Part shown: piece by piece, positions 16,660 through 25,326 of the stretch
Layout: every line of letters begins with the position of its first letter
Numbering within the stretch: the stretch's first letter is position 1
Assembly: GCA_949286015.1 (NCBI GenBank)
Contig: CASEBB010000036.1
Location: forward strand, 1 to 51,041
Source of the DNA: an uncultured Succinivibrionaceae bacterium
GTDB taxonomy: Bacteria; Pseudomonadota; Gammaproteobacteria; Enterobacterales; Succinivibrionaceae
Direction: 5' to 3'
DNA: 51,041 bases
The notes under the pieces: generated by a model
Database searches by the model: none
Told to the model about the DNA's origin: nothing
Seen by the model: the letters and a program-made list of their open reading frames with translations, nothing else
Made by a program: the position numbers and the translations under genes

Positions 16660-18138
16660 CTACTTACTCTTTACCTCAACCCAGAACTTCTGCTCCAGCT
16701 CCTTAAAGAGCTTCTCGCACTCATTGCCTGGCTTGTAGGTTAAAAGCGACACCACTACGATGCTTAAAGTCGAGAGCAGGAAGCCTGGCACAATCGAGTA
16801 CAGTCCCCAGAAAGCACCAATCTCCCAAACGATAACCGTAGCAGCACCTACCGACATGCCCACTAAAGCACCAGGTAAGGTCATACGCGACCAGAACACC
16901 GATAACAGCACGCATGGGCCAAAGGAAGCACCAAAGCCAGCCCACGCATACGCCACCAGCTTTAAGATGCCGCTATTTGGATCCAGCGCAATGATGTAAG
17001 CAATGATCGCCACTAACAGCAGCATGGCACGACCACACCACACTAACTCACGCTGCGAAGCCGTTGGGCGAATCCAGCGACGATAGAAGTCAGCAGTTAA
17101 GGTGGTGCTGGCCACTAAGAGCTGGCAAGAGAGGGTCGACATAATCGCCGCTAAAATTGCCGACAGTAAGATACCGGCAATCCATGGGTTAAAGAGCACC
17201 TGCGTAACGATAATGAAGATCTGCTCAGGGTTGCTGACCGTCACCTCAGGGTGCTTCATGGCGAAAGCCACACCGTAGTAACCGATCGAGACAGCGCCTA
17301 ATAAGCACAGAGCCATCCACGTAATAGAGATACGACGGGCATCACCCATACCGCGCACCGAGCCCGAAGCCATGAAACGCACTAAGATGTGCGGCTGGCC
17401 CACATAGCCTAAGCCCCAGCCCACTAAGGAGAGGAAGCCGATGACGGTCATGCCGGTTAAGAAGTCCGACATGTGAGGCTTGCTCTGGGCAATCAGCTCA
17501 TTGGCGACATCCCAGCCACCACAGTCCATAATCACGACAATAGGCGTCAGGATCAGCGCAAAGATCATTAAGCTCGCCTGCACCGTATCCGTCCAACTAA
17601 CCGCTAAGAAGCCACCAATAAAGACGTAGAAGATAGTGGACACGGCACCAATTAAGAGCGCATTGGTGTAATCAAGACCAAAGGTTTGCTCAAACAGACG
17701 GGCACCTGAGACCATGCCCGAGGCGCAATAGACCACAAAGAAGATCAGAATGATAATGGCCGAAATGATCGAGCAAATGCGCAGGCGGTCGCAGAAGCGT
17801 GCGGAGAAGTAATCAGGTAAGGTCAGCGCATCTGAGGCATTGGCCGTAAACGAGCGCAAACGGGCGGCCACAAACTTCCAATTGCACCACGAGCCTACCG
17901 TGAGGCCAATGGCAATCCACGCGCCGGATAAACCGGAGACAAACAAGGCACCAGGCAAGCCCATTAAGAGCCAGCCAGACATGTCCGAAGCACCAGCAGA
18001 TAAAGCCGTAACAAAGCGGCCTAAGCTGCGGCCTCCTAACACGTAATCATTGAGCGAAGTCGTCATACGGGCGGCGACGATGCCAATGATCAGCATGCAG
18101 AGGATGTAAACAATAAAGGTTGTGGTTGTACTGATCAT
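16660..18138 (-). CDS. putP: Sodium/proline symporter PutP
   Basis: This inner-membrane Na+/proline symporter of the SSS family has 492 residues and 12-13 membrane segments. It follows PutP closely: YVLGGRSLGRFVTALSAGASDMSGWLLMGLPGALF (about residues 32-66, including the sodium-site Ser/Asp region), ALTLPDYFSARF, GGFLAVSWTDTVQASLM, GWGLGYVGQPHILVRFMA, and ILSAILAAIMSTLSCQLLVAS. The ATG at 18138 matches the family N-terminus although the Shine-Dalgarno is poor. No putA is present nearby, so this is uptake only. A terminator follows 70 bp downstream. Confidence 0.95.
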   Translation of the reverse strand: MISTTTTFIVYILCMLIIGIVAARMTTSLNDYVLGGRSLGRFVTALSAGASDMSGWLLMGLPGALFVSGLSGAWIAIGLTVGSWCNWKFVAARLRSFTANASDALTLPDYFSARFCDRLRICSIISAIIILIFFVVYCASGMVSGARLFEQTFGLDYTNALLIGAVSTIFYVFIGGFLAVSWTDTVQASLMIFALILTPIVVIMDCGGWDVANELIAQSKPHMSDFLTGMTVIGFLSLVGWGLGYVGQPHILVRFMASGSVRGMGDARRISITWMALCLLGAVSIGYYGVAFAMKHPEVTVSNPEQIFIIVTQVLFNPWIAGILLSAILAAIMSTLSCQLLVASTTLTADFYRRWIRPTASQRELVWCGRAMLLLVAIIAYIIALDPNSGILKLVAYAWAGFGASFGPCVLLSVFWSRMTLPGALVGMSVGAATVIVWEIGAFWGLYSIVPGFLLSTLSIVVVSLLTYKPGNECEKLFKELEQKFWVEVKSK

Positions 18139-19102
18139 GCACGAGCGTGCTAATGCCCACCACTCTGGCGTCTCTTAAGTGTAGAGACTCAAGCAAAAAG
18201 CAGCCAGCGAAAATACTGCCGCTACCACAGTGGACTTAGCGTGTCCTCTCATTGACGCCAAGCAGTAATGGTTCTGCGCCAGCGCACAACCGCTACTACT
18301 TTGCGGAAAAACACCTGCCTCAGTCACAACGCTTGCGCACTTGCTGCTTTGCTTACCCACTAACACTGCTGACGGAGGCGCGCTCTGTGCGCGACATCCT
18401 TTCTGTATGCATCCCACTTTTAGGGCAAAATGCACCATTAGCTATAAGAGCTAAAAGCAGGGGCCAAGCGTGTACTTTGGCTTAAAAACGCGCTTATCAT
18501 AGCAAACTTTGCTACAACGCGCTGCTTTTGCGCGTTTACCCCTGTCCAAAAGCAGGCAACAGTGCACCACAAAAGCACATTTATGGCGCAGCAGGGCGCG
18601 GCGGGGTGCGTGGTGGGGATACAAAAGAGCCTGCATGCGAATGTACCAAAGAGAGCAAGGGCGTCCAGCGCTTGTCCTGCAAAGACAGGCGCAGAACGCT
18701 AAGTGGCTGGTCGGTGGTGGCGTGGTAGTGGTTGAGTATGAGGGCTGGTGATGGCGCTGGCGATTTGGGCAGCAAAGAATCTGAGGAAAAGGACAGGCTG
18801 TAGTAGATAACCTAAAAGCGCCTGACGGCGCCTTATCTCGAGAGCAACGCCTTAGCAAACACCTACTCTCAGGGTAAAACACCTGATTGTAGGCAGTTAC
18901 CTCCTTTGAGATTTGCTTTTTGGGATACTCACGGCTGTAAGTGGCGAGCACAGCAGCAACCACCAATGCCCATGGCTGTCGCTAAACGGCGCGTGACCGC
19001 GCCGTATCTCTAAGGTAAGACCAGCCTCCGGCTCCCCCTGCTCAAGTGCAGAATAGAGCCGCTGGAATTGCAGGCTGGCGTTGCAGGAAGACAGGCTGAA
19101 GC
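18139..19102. other. Divergent/convergent gap between putP and aroA
   Basis: Apart from family A copy 4 (18803-18933) and a GC hairpin (about 18983-19000: GGCGCG-TGAC-CGCGCC followed by GTATCTC), I see nothing. Reading frames of 60-170 codons here lack ribosome binding sites and protein-like composition. Confidence 0.5.
18803..18933 (+). repeat. Dispersed repeat family A, copy 4
   Basis: TAGATAACCTAAAAGCGCC, GACGGCGCCTTATCTCGAGAG, CTACTCTCAGGGTAAAAC, TTGTAGGCAGTTACCTCC and TTTGCTTTTTGGGATACT match copies 1 and 2 almost base for base. It lies downstream of aroA. Confidence 0.85.
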
Positions 19103-20464
19103 TTACGCCTTGTCTGCAAACTGCGCCACCTCCTGCCACAGCGTAAAGAACTGAGGAAAGGTCTTACGGCAGCAGTCGGGATCATTAATGGTGATCTTAC
19201 GATCAAGCGCCGTTAGCGCCATGCACATCGCCATACGGTGGTCATTGTAGGTATCAAAGACCGGTACCTCACCAAGTGCCTTACGCTCTGCGCACTCGGC
19301 AGTATTGCCATCGACCGTAATAAAGTCATCACCCGTGGTCACAGCACAGCCGAGCTTACGCATCTCCGTAGCCATGGCTGCAATGCGATCCGTTTCCTTT
19401 ACCCGCCAGCTGGCAATGTTGGTAATGGTCATCGGGCTGTCAGTAAAGAGCGCCATTGGCACTAAGGTCATGGCCGCATCCGGCATGTCATTCATATCAA
19501 TGGTTAAGCCATGCAGCTGTGGGGCAGCCTTTACTCTGAGGTAGTTCGGGCCAATCTCCGTGTAGGCGCCCATGCGCCCTAAGATCTCAATAAACTTGGT
19601 ATCGCCCTGAATGGAGTTTTGTCCCACGCCATATACCGTGATCTCACCGGCGATCGCCGCTCCGGCTAAGAAGTAAGTAGCGCCACTGGCATCCCCCTCG
19701 ACGAGGTATTGCAGTGGAGCCTTAATGGTCTGTGGCTGTAAGGTAAAAGAAGCAAAGTCGTGGTTGACTACCTCTACCCCAAAGCGCTGCAATAACTCAC
19801 AGGTAAGCTTGACGTAAGGCTTAGAGATAAGCTCGCCTTTAACCTTAATGGTAAGAGGGTATGGTAAGAGCGCTCCCACCATTAAGAGGGCGGAGATAAA
19901 TTGCGATGAGGTGTTGCCTAAGACTTCAATAGTACGAGCAGCAGAGGTAGCTGTAGCTGCGCTATTGGTACTGCCTAAGCCCGTAATGAGCAGTGGTGGG
20001 TAGCCCTCTTGGCCTAAGTACTCAATCTCGGCCCCTAAAGCGCGTAAGGCGTCGACTAAGACGCCAATAGGACGCTCATACATGCGCGGCTCACCGGTAA
20101 GCTTAAAGCAGCCAGTGGACAACGCCAACGCTGCACACAGTGGTCGCATCGCTGTACCGGCATTACCTAAAAAGAGCTCTAATGGCTGCTCGCGCGTGGC
20201 AGCTGGCAACTGAAAAGTCCCGCCTAAGCCCGTCACCGTAACGATGGTGTCATCTTGCAGATCGACTTTTACCTTAACCCCCAGCTTTTCTAAGGCCGCT
20301 AGCATCACCTTGCTGTCATCTGAGCGCAGGATATTGTGCAGCGTGGTGGTTCCTGCACTTAAGGCGCTTAGCAGCAGGGCGCGATTGGTGAGGCTCTTGG
20401 AGCCTACCAGCTGGACTTGACCATGCAGCGCGTTAATTTTGCCTAAGGTTAAAGCAGCAGACAT
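19103..20464 (-). CDS. aroA: 3-phosphoshikimate 1-carboxyvinyltransferase AroA (EPSP synthase)
   Basis: This enzyme condenses shikimate-3-phosphate with phosphoenolpyruvate in the chorismate pathway. Diagnostic motifs are VGSKSLTNRALLLSAL near the N-terminus (S3P/PEP Lys and Arg), LFLGNAGTAMRPLCA (the LGNAGTAxR signature), EGDASGATYFLAG, NDMPDAAMTLVP and YNDHRMAMCMA (catalytic DHR). The tail KTFPQFFTLW is typical. I place the start at the ATG 20464 (MSAALTLGKINALHG), giving 453 residues; a TTG at 20500 would add 12 residues without support. The LGNAGTAMR motif has Ala at the site often involved in inhibitor sensitivity, the ordinary class I state. A HisC-like gene lies upstream on the same strand, separated by 400 bp. 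Confidence 0.95.
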   Translation of the reverse strand: MSAALTLGKINALHGQVQLVGSKSLTNRALLLSALSAGTTTLHNILRSDDSKVMLAALEKLGVKVKVDLQDDTIVTVTGLGGTFQLPAATREQPLELFLGNAGTAMRPLCAALALSTGCFKLTGEPRMYERPIGVLVDALRALGAEIEYLGQEGYPPLLITGLGSTNSAATATSAARTIEVLGNTSSQFISALLMVGALLPYPLTIKVKGELISKPYVKLTCELLQRFGVEVVNHDFASFTLQPQTIKAPLQYLVEGDASGATYFLAGAAIAGEITVYGVGQNSIQGDTKFIEILGRMGAYTEIGPNYLRVKAAPQLHGLTIDMNDMPDAAMTLVPMALFTDSPMTITNIASWRVKETDRIAAMATEMRKLGCAVTTGDDFITVDGNTAECAERKALGEVPVFDTYNDHRMAMCMALTALDRKITINDPDCCRKTFPQFFTLWQEVAQFADKA

Positions 20465-20572
20465 CTTTGCAGTAAGCTCCGTTACAAGTCGTACCAGCAA
20501 AGCAGGCCAGAGAAGATTAGCCCTTGTAGCTCAAGGCACGACAGAAAAAGAAGAGTGAGCGGCTATTGCGAT

Positions 20573-20775
20573 GACATTTTTCCCATGTGTGAGCAAAGCT
20601 AACTGGCCATTAACTTACCTTAGAGGTGCGTCGCGGTAGCGACGCTTGGTGCTCCATATCAGGTTTATGCATCAATGGTCTTACCCCCACCTCAAAGACC
20701 GATTTTAAGCCCATAACATAGGGGGAAAATACTCTGCTGGAACAAGAGGGGTAAACGCTCTCGCTATTGCCAGTA
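20573..20775 (+). repeat. Dispersed repeat family D, copy 1
   Basis: About 200 bp, alignable with the reverse complement of 22922-23135. Shared pieces are TACCTTAGA/TACCTCAGA, a GTCGC-xxTA-GCGAC hairpin, GCGACGCTTG, TGCTCCATA, TTTTAAG, CATAGGGG-GAAAATACTC, and AAACGCTCTC. It occupies most of the gap 20465-20863; no gene is supported there. Confidence 0.75.
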
Positions 20776-20863
20776 ACGCAACTTACAAGGAAAAAGCTCT
20801 GCTGGCAAGAGTCCTTGCACTTATTGCTGCAGACAGGGCAAAGCTCGCCCTGCTATGCGCGGA

Positions 20864-21259
20864 TTAAGGCGCGACGTGCGGGTCAGCAGTGGCGTCAGAG
20901 GCGGCTGCGGGAGCCGTATCAGCGTCAGTAGTGGCTGCAGCGTCAGCGGTAGCAGCATCTGGGACGGCCGCAGCGGCCGCAGCGTCTGTGGCATCAGTGG
21001 CATCGGCAGCTTCAGCAGCGGCAGCGGCGGCTTCTTTAGCAGCGGCTTCTCTCTCCATCTCTGCTAAGAGTTGCTCGTCCGAGCCATCGGCAGGGCTACC
21101 CAGCGTAGAGCGCAAATGATGGCGCTTCGCAATGGAGCGGCGCTTTTTACCACGGCCATTCTCCGTACCCTCCTCAGAGTCATCGGCAGAGGAAACTCTT
21201 GCTGCTTCTTCCTCTTGCGCTGCCTTGAGCGCGTGGCGAGAGCAGATAGTCCGTGACAT
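20864..21259 (-). CDS. Alanine-rich charged ORF overlapping the HisC-like 3' end
   Basis: This 131-codon frame overlaps the last 80 bases of the HisC-like gene in the +1 frame. It encodes a charged first half (EEE, DDSEE, GKKRR) and an almost pure Ala/Asp/Thr second half. The natural C-terminus of HisC (SMGRPxxxDYLL) lies just where this frame could join, and there is no convincing ribosome binding site before its ATG (21259). I read it as a C-terminal extension of the HisC-like protein thrown out of frame by a 1-nt indel, or as a low-complexity non-gene. An independent gene is the least likely option. Confidence 0.4.
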   Translation of the reverse strand: MSRTICSRHALKAAQEEEAARVSSADDSEEGTENGRGKKRRSIAKRHHLRSTLGSPADGSDEQLLAEMEREAAAKEAAAAAAEAADATDATDAAAAAAVPDAATADAAATTDADTAPAAASDATADPHVAP

Positions 21260-22307
21260 TAGGCCGTCCCATACTGATATTGATCAGGGTATTGAGGCCC
21301 AAGTAACTAAGCGGGCGGGTAAAGATACCCAGCTGCACTAAGGCATTGTAGTAGCGCTCAGCTTGCGTACCAAAATCAATGGTGACGCTACTGGTACGGG
21401 TATTGAGCATCGTCAGGCCGTAATAGCCGCAGAAATCGCGAAAGCGATTACGCTCGACGTCGTAAGCGTGCACTACCCTTTTGACAAAGCTACGGTCATC
21501 CAAAGCGGCACAGGCGCAATCTAAGGCCAGCTGCGACACATTGTAAGGGTCACGCAGGACATTGATCAGACCACAAATTTCCTCACCGGAGAGCATGTAG
21601 CCAATGCGCAGCGAGGCTAAGCCATAGGCATGTGAAAACGAGCGCAGCACTAAGAGGTTAGGATGGGCGACGATGAGAGGATAAAGGTCACGATAGCCAG
21701 GGCCTAAGAAGTCAATGAGCTCCTCATCTAGCACCACGATCACATCAGGTGGCACCAGCTCCATAAAGGCCTCAAGGTCGGTGTAGACATTAAAGGCGCC
21801 CAAGGGGTTAGAGGGATTGGAGATCAGCACCATGCGCGTGCGCTCATTGATACTATCGAGCACCGCATCTAAATCCGCTGTCCAGTCATCCATAATGCCG
21901 GTGGTAATGATACGCGCACCGCTAAGTTGCGCACTGCGTTCGAGGTTAACTGAGGACAGCTGCGGGATGATGACATTAACGTCAGGGTTTAAAAAGGCAC
22001 GGCACAAGAGCGAGACCAGCTCTTGGGTATCAGCGCCCACGGTGATGTGGTTGACGCTATAGCCATAAATGCTTTTGAGCTTTTGCTTTAACTCGTAGGC
22101 ATGGGCGTCAGGGAAGTAGGCCATGCGCTCCTCATAAGAGGCGAGCACGTCACGCACTTTTTTGCTCACACCAAAAGGGCTCTCTGAGGCATTTAAGCGA
22201 AACAGATGCTTTACGCCCAGATCCTTTTGGATCACAGAGAGCGGCTTACTCATGTGATAAGGTAAAAAGCGCGCGATGTCACCATTTACCATGGAGCTAA
22301 AGTCCAT
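21180..22307 (-). CDS. HisC-like aminotransferase homologue without the PLP lysine
   Basis: Its fold matches histidinol-phosphate aminotransferase: FRLNASESPFG near residue 40, YFPDAHAYELKQKL, LISNPSNPLGAF, LRSFSHAYGLASLRIGY and NTLINISMGRP near the end. The Schiff-base lysine, normally in SKAYGLAGLRIGY, is His here (codon CAT at 21630-21632, minus strand). The Tyr of the DEAYxEF motif is also changed (VLDEELIDF), and the cofactor-binding GNGSDE is GADTQE. It is therefore unlikely to transaminate and may be a pseudoenzyme or regulator. The ATG at 22307 has AGGGGG upstream. The last ~20 residues read out of the natural C-terminus into an Arg/Ser stretch, while the +1 frame continues as an Ala-rich tail. 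The aroA neighbour is consistent with an aromatic-amino-acid setting. Confidence 0.75.
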   Translation of the reverse strand: MDFSSMVNGDIARFLPYHMSKPLSVIQKDLGVKHLFRLNASESPFGVSKKVRDVLASYEERMAYFPDAHAYELKQKLKSIYGYSVNHITVGADTQELVSLLCRAFLNPDVNVIIPQLSSVNLERSAQLSGARIITTGIMDDWTADLDAVLDSINERTRMVLISNPSNPLGAFNVYTDLEAFMELVPPDVIVVLDEELIDFLGPGYRDLYPLIVAHPNLLVLRSFSHAYGLASLRIGYMLSGEEICGLINVLRDPYNVSQLALDCACAALDDRSFVKRVVHAYDVERNRFRDFCGYYGLTMLNTRTSSVTIDFGTQAERYYNALVQLGIFTRPLSYLGLNTLINISMGRPNVTDYLLSPRAQGSARGRSSKSFLCR

Positions 22308-22921
22308 GCTACCCCCTGCGTTTACACGATAAATGACTCATGACGTCACTGTGAGTGACACCACTACCCTGTCCACAAACTCCTGACGCCTTGCACCTGA
22401 CAAAACAGGGAATGGTGGGCTACCACCATGCGTTTTACAGGGCAAAGTTACTGAGGTTTCGTGCTTGTGGCAGGGGGTATTGTAGCAAAATTATCCGCCT
22501 TTTTGAATATCAGCTTAATTTGTTATCTTTGCTTGCACTATGCTAGCTGCTGCCCCTGCATGTGAGGCTGCGCTTTTGCTGGCCACTGCTACCCACAGCC
22601 CACGCGTGCGCGTCACTTGTAATACCACTGCTACTGCCACGCTGGTCGCGCATGTCACGTCTCTAATGGGAGATTCGACTTGCTTTTTTAGTTTACTGGG
22701 GTCAGTAGAACCCCAGACACAAGCCCTTTTACCACAAGTGAGAGTGGCCTTTTAGCTAAAATTGCCCTACCAAGGTAAAGCCACTCCCGCCCTCATGCCC
22801 ACCGCGCGCGGCTGCTACTAACTTAGCACCAGAGTGAGCACCTTACAGTAGCACTTGCTGCGCTCTGTGTCTTGCGTGTGTCCCGACCACGTAACAGCGC
22901 CTCAGACCAAGAAGAAGTTAT
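22308..22921. other. Gap upstream of the HisC-like gene
   Basis: No gene is supported. CTGGGG-TCAGTAGA-CCCCAG-type pairing near 22695-22715 forms a small hairpin. A 71-codon frame at 22540 lacks a ribosome binding site. Confidence 0.4.
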
Positions 22922-23135
22922 CACCCCAAGATCCCACACTTAAGAGGGAGAGCGTTTTCTCCCTTGATCCCCGAGTATTTTCCCCTATGTGCTGAGCTTA
23001 AAAGCTGCCTTTGCGATGGGGTGAAGCTACTTGAGGCAGCAACCCGCTATGGAGCAGCAAGCGTCGCTAGCGCGACTTATCTGAGGTAGGCAAATGGCAA
23101 GTAGCTGTGCTCCCCTATGGGTAAAACGCCCTTCT
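22922..23135 (-). repeat. Dispersed repeat family D, copy 2 (inverted relative to copy 1)
   Basis: This is the reverse-complement partner of 20573-20775, with the same order of landmarks over about 200 bp at moderate identity. The two copies enclose the HisC-like locus in inverted orientation. Confidence 0.75.
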
Positions 23136-23222
23136 TAGACCTCTTTAGAGGTGGTAAGCGTGGCTACTCTGCACGCCACCCTGCTGCCACCGCCACTTCA
23201 GCGCGGTTTGCTGCGGGCATAA

Positions 23223-23257
23223 AAAAACCTCACAGCTGAGGACTGTGAGGTTTTTGG
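23223..23257. terminator. Bidirectional rho-independent terminator
   Basis: AAAAACCTCACAG (23223-23235) pairs with CTGTGAGGTTTTT (23243-23255), with A-runs and T-runs on both sides. It is a textbook terminator, but no gene ends nearby on either strand. Confidence 0.85.
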
Positions 23258-23770
23258 CATGCAGAGAGAGGTGAGGATTTTTCTCTACAATGATTGAGGA
23301 GGATTCTGGGCGCCACATGCGCTCATGTGTTTTTTGGAGGTTGCTTGAGCATTAGGAGTAAGATCATGTCACCTCAACTGAGGAACTGAGGTGAACATAG
23401 GCTGGGATTGCAGAGATCGCTCTCTAAGTTTTTCCCAGCCCTTACCACATGCTTTATGGCCTGCATTATAGGCAGAACCAGCCTGCAGAATAAGTCGAAA
23501 ATTCACCAAAAAACTACAGTGCTTTATCCTTTTCTGAGCGTGCACGCCCAAACTAAATTGTTCCCCAAAAAAGAGAGTCCTTGCCACGGGGCAATCTAGA
23601 TAAATACAGGCATTGCCTCGCACCAGGCTCGCAATGAAACTCAAGTCACATGCATGGCCTTTGGTGATCAAAGGTAGGCACAAGTGTGCCAAATTAACCT
23701 GTGACGGCAGTCACCTCTGCTAGCCCGCGCGGCACGGCTTGATGACAGTGGCAACAAGTTCTCACGCCCC
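23258..23770. other. Gap between orphan terminator and nif terminator
   Basis: Two further stems are visible: CACCTCA/TGAGGTG (about 23370-23393) and GGCTGGGA/TCCCAGCC (about 23400-23433). No gene or known RNA family is recognised. Confidence 0.4.
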
Positions 23771-23813
23771 CAAAAACGACACAGGCCCTCCTACTGTAGT
23801 AAGAGAGCCTGTG
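23771..23813 (-). terminator. Rho-independent terminator of nifU-nifS
   Basis: On the minus strand CACAGGC (23813-23807), extended by TCTC, pairs with GAG and GCCTGTG (23786-23780), followed by TCGTTTTTG. It lies about 125 bp past the nifS stop. Confidence 0.8.
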
Positions 23814-23937
23814 CATCTTACAAGGCCGACTTTGCGCTGCCAGTGCTGCCTGTGCAGTGCAGCTCGACGCTACCACAGCCTAATGATCATGGGCCATGGG
23901 GCGTAGGCTTAAGATTACGCTTAGCTTAAGCTTTAGC

Positions 23938-25206
23938 TTAAGCGCGGCGCTCTTGCGAGTCGGGATCAAAGACGTGATCGACGTGCTTTAACTGCGGCTT
24001 GCCCTGATTCCAGTATGGCGAGAGCTGACGTAAACGCTCGATAATGCCAGGTAACACCTCTAAAGTGCGATCAATCTCCGCCTCAGTGGTAAAGCGCGAC
24101 AGCGAGAAGCGAATAGTGCCATGAGCCGCCGAGAATGGAATGTTCATCGCCTGCATCACGTGCGATGGCTCTAAGCTATCGGACGAGCAAGCAGAGCCAG
24201 AGGAAGCGGCAATACCGTACTCGTTTAACATTAAGAGGATGGCCTCACCCTCAACAAACTTAAAGCCCACGTTTAAGGTATTTGGCGTGCGGTGGCCCTT
24301 ATCGCCCATGACGATCACCTCTGGGATGGTCGCCACAATGCCCTGCTCTAACTTATCACGCAGCGCCTTTACGCGGGTGTGCAGCTCATCTAAATGGCTC
24401 TTAGCCAGCTCGCAAGCGACACCTAAGCCGACAATGTATGGCACATTCTCCGTACCAGCACGACGGCCGCGCTCTTGGTGACCACCGTGTAAGTAAGGTA
24501 AGAAACGCGTGCCACGACGCACGTACAGCACACCAATGCCCTTTGGTGCGTGAATCTTGTGACCCGAGAACGAGAGCATACGCACTTGCGTGCTCTTGAC
24601 GTCTACAGGGATCTTACCTACAGCCTGCACAGCATCCGAGTGGAAGAGCACGCCCTTATCGGCAGCGATCTGCGCTAAGCTTGGCACATCGTAGACGTTA
24701 CCCGTCTCGTTATTGGCCCACATAATAGAGGCAATAGCGGTGCGGTCATTTAAGAGAGACGCAAACTCGTTGCTGTCTAAATCACCGTAGTTGTTGGCGT
24801 GTAAGTAGCGGATCTTGACGCCACGGGCCTCTAAGAAGGAGCAGGTATCCACAATTGCTGGGTGCTCTAACTTTGAGGTAACAATCTCGTCCTTGTTCTT
24901 CTGCGTCCACAGCGCCGTCCATAAGGCGGTGTTGTCAGACTCAGAGGCACAGGAAGTAAAGATGATCTCATCTGGGTACTCAGCACCGATGAGGTCGGCT
25001 ACTTGCTCACGGGCCTTTTTAATAGCCTTTTCTACAGGCACACCAAAGCCATGCTGGGAAGAAGCATTGCCGTAGTACGTGGTGAAATACGGCATCATGG
25101 CCTCGACCACCTTAGGGTCGATCATAGTGGTGGCGTTGTTATCTAAGTAGATGCCGCCCTTGCCTGCACCTAAATCGTTGGGATCAAACTTCTGCTGCTC
25201 GCTCAT
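23938..25206 (-). CDS. nifS: Cysteine desulfurase NifS
   Basis: This PLP enzyme takes sulfur from cysteine and hands persulfide to the NifU scaffold. The protein has 422 residues. Motifs include GIYLDNNATTMIDPKVVEAM at about 20, the PLP-stacking His in TSKLEHPAI, SDAVQAVGK (Asp/Gln), SFSGHKIHAPKG with the Schiff-base Lys, and ASSGSACSSDS with the catalytic Cys. I place the start at ATG 25206 (MSEQQKF), with AGGG upstream; the in-frame extension to 25287 has no support. It follows nifU by 120 bp on the same strand and shares its terminator. No nitrogenase genes are present, so this is the housekeeping-type use of NIF machinery seen in anaerobes and epsilonproteobacteria. Confidence 0.94.
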   Translation of the reverse strand: MSEQQKFDPNDLGAGKGGIYLDNNATTMIDPKVVEAMMPYFTTYYGNASSQHGFGVPVEKAIKKAREQVADLIGAEYPDEIIFTSCASESDNTALWTALWTQKNKDEIVTSKLEHPAIVDTCSFLEARGVKIRYLHANNYGDLDSNEFASLLNDRTAIASIMWANNETGNVYDVPSLAQIAADKGVLFHSDAVQAVGKIPVDVKSTQVRMLSFSGHKIHAPKGIGVLYVRRGTRFLPYLHGGHQERGRRAGTENVPYIVGLGVACELAKSHLDELHTRVKALRDKLEQGIVATIPEVIVMGDKGHRTPNTLNVGFKFVEGEAILLMLNEYGIAASSGSACSSDSLEPSHVMQAMNIPFSAAHGTIRFSLSRFTTEAEIDRTLEVLPGIIERLRQLSPYWNQGKPQLKHVDHVFDPDSQERRA

Positions 25207-25326
25207 AACTACCCTACTCTGCTTTACCTGCTCTTGATGTGGCGCCAGCGCTGCCCCTGCCGCTGTGCCTACAGGACAAAACGGCAAGGCAGTGCAATGT
25301 GGCGTGGCGTGCTACAGCGTGCGCCC

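Noticed and set aside
18451..18966. 171-codon minus-strand frame in the putP-aroA gap
   Set aside because: No ribosome binding site, composition unlike a protein, and it runs through a dispersed repeat.
22540..22755. 71-codon plus-strand frame upstream of the HisC-like gene
   Set aside because: No ribosome binding site and no recognisable protein pattern.
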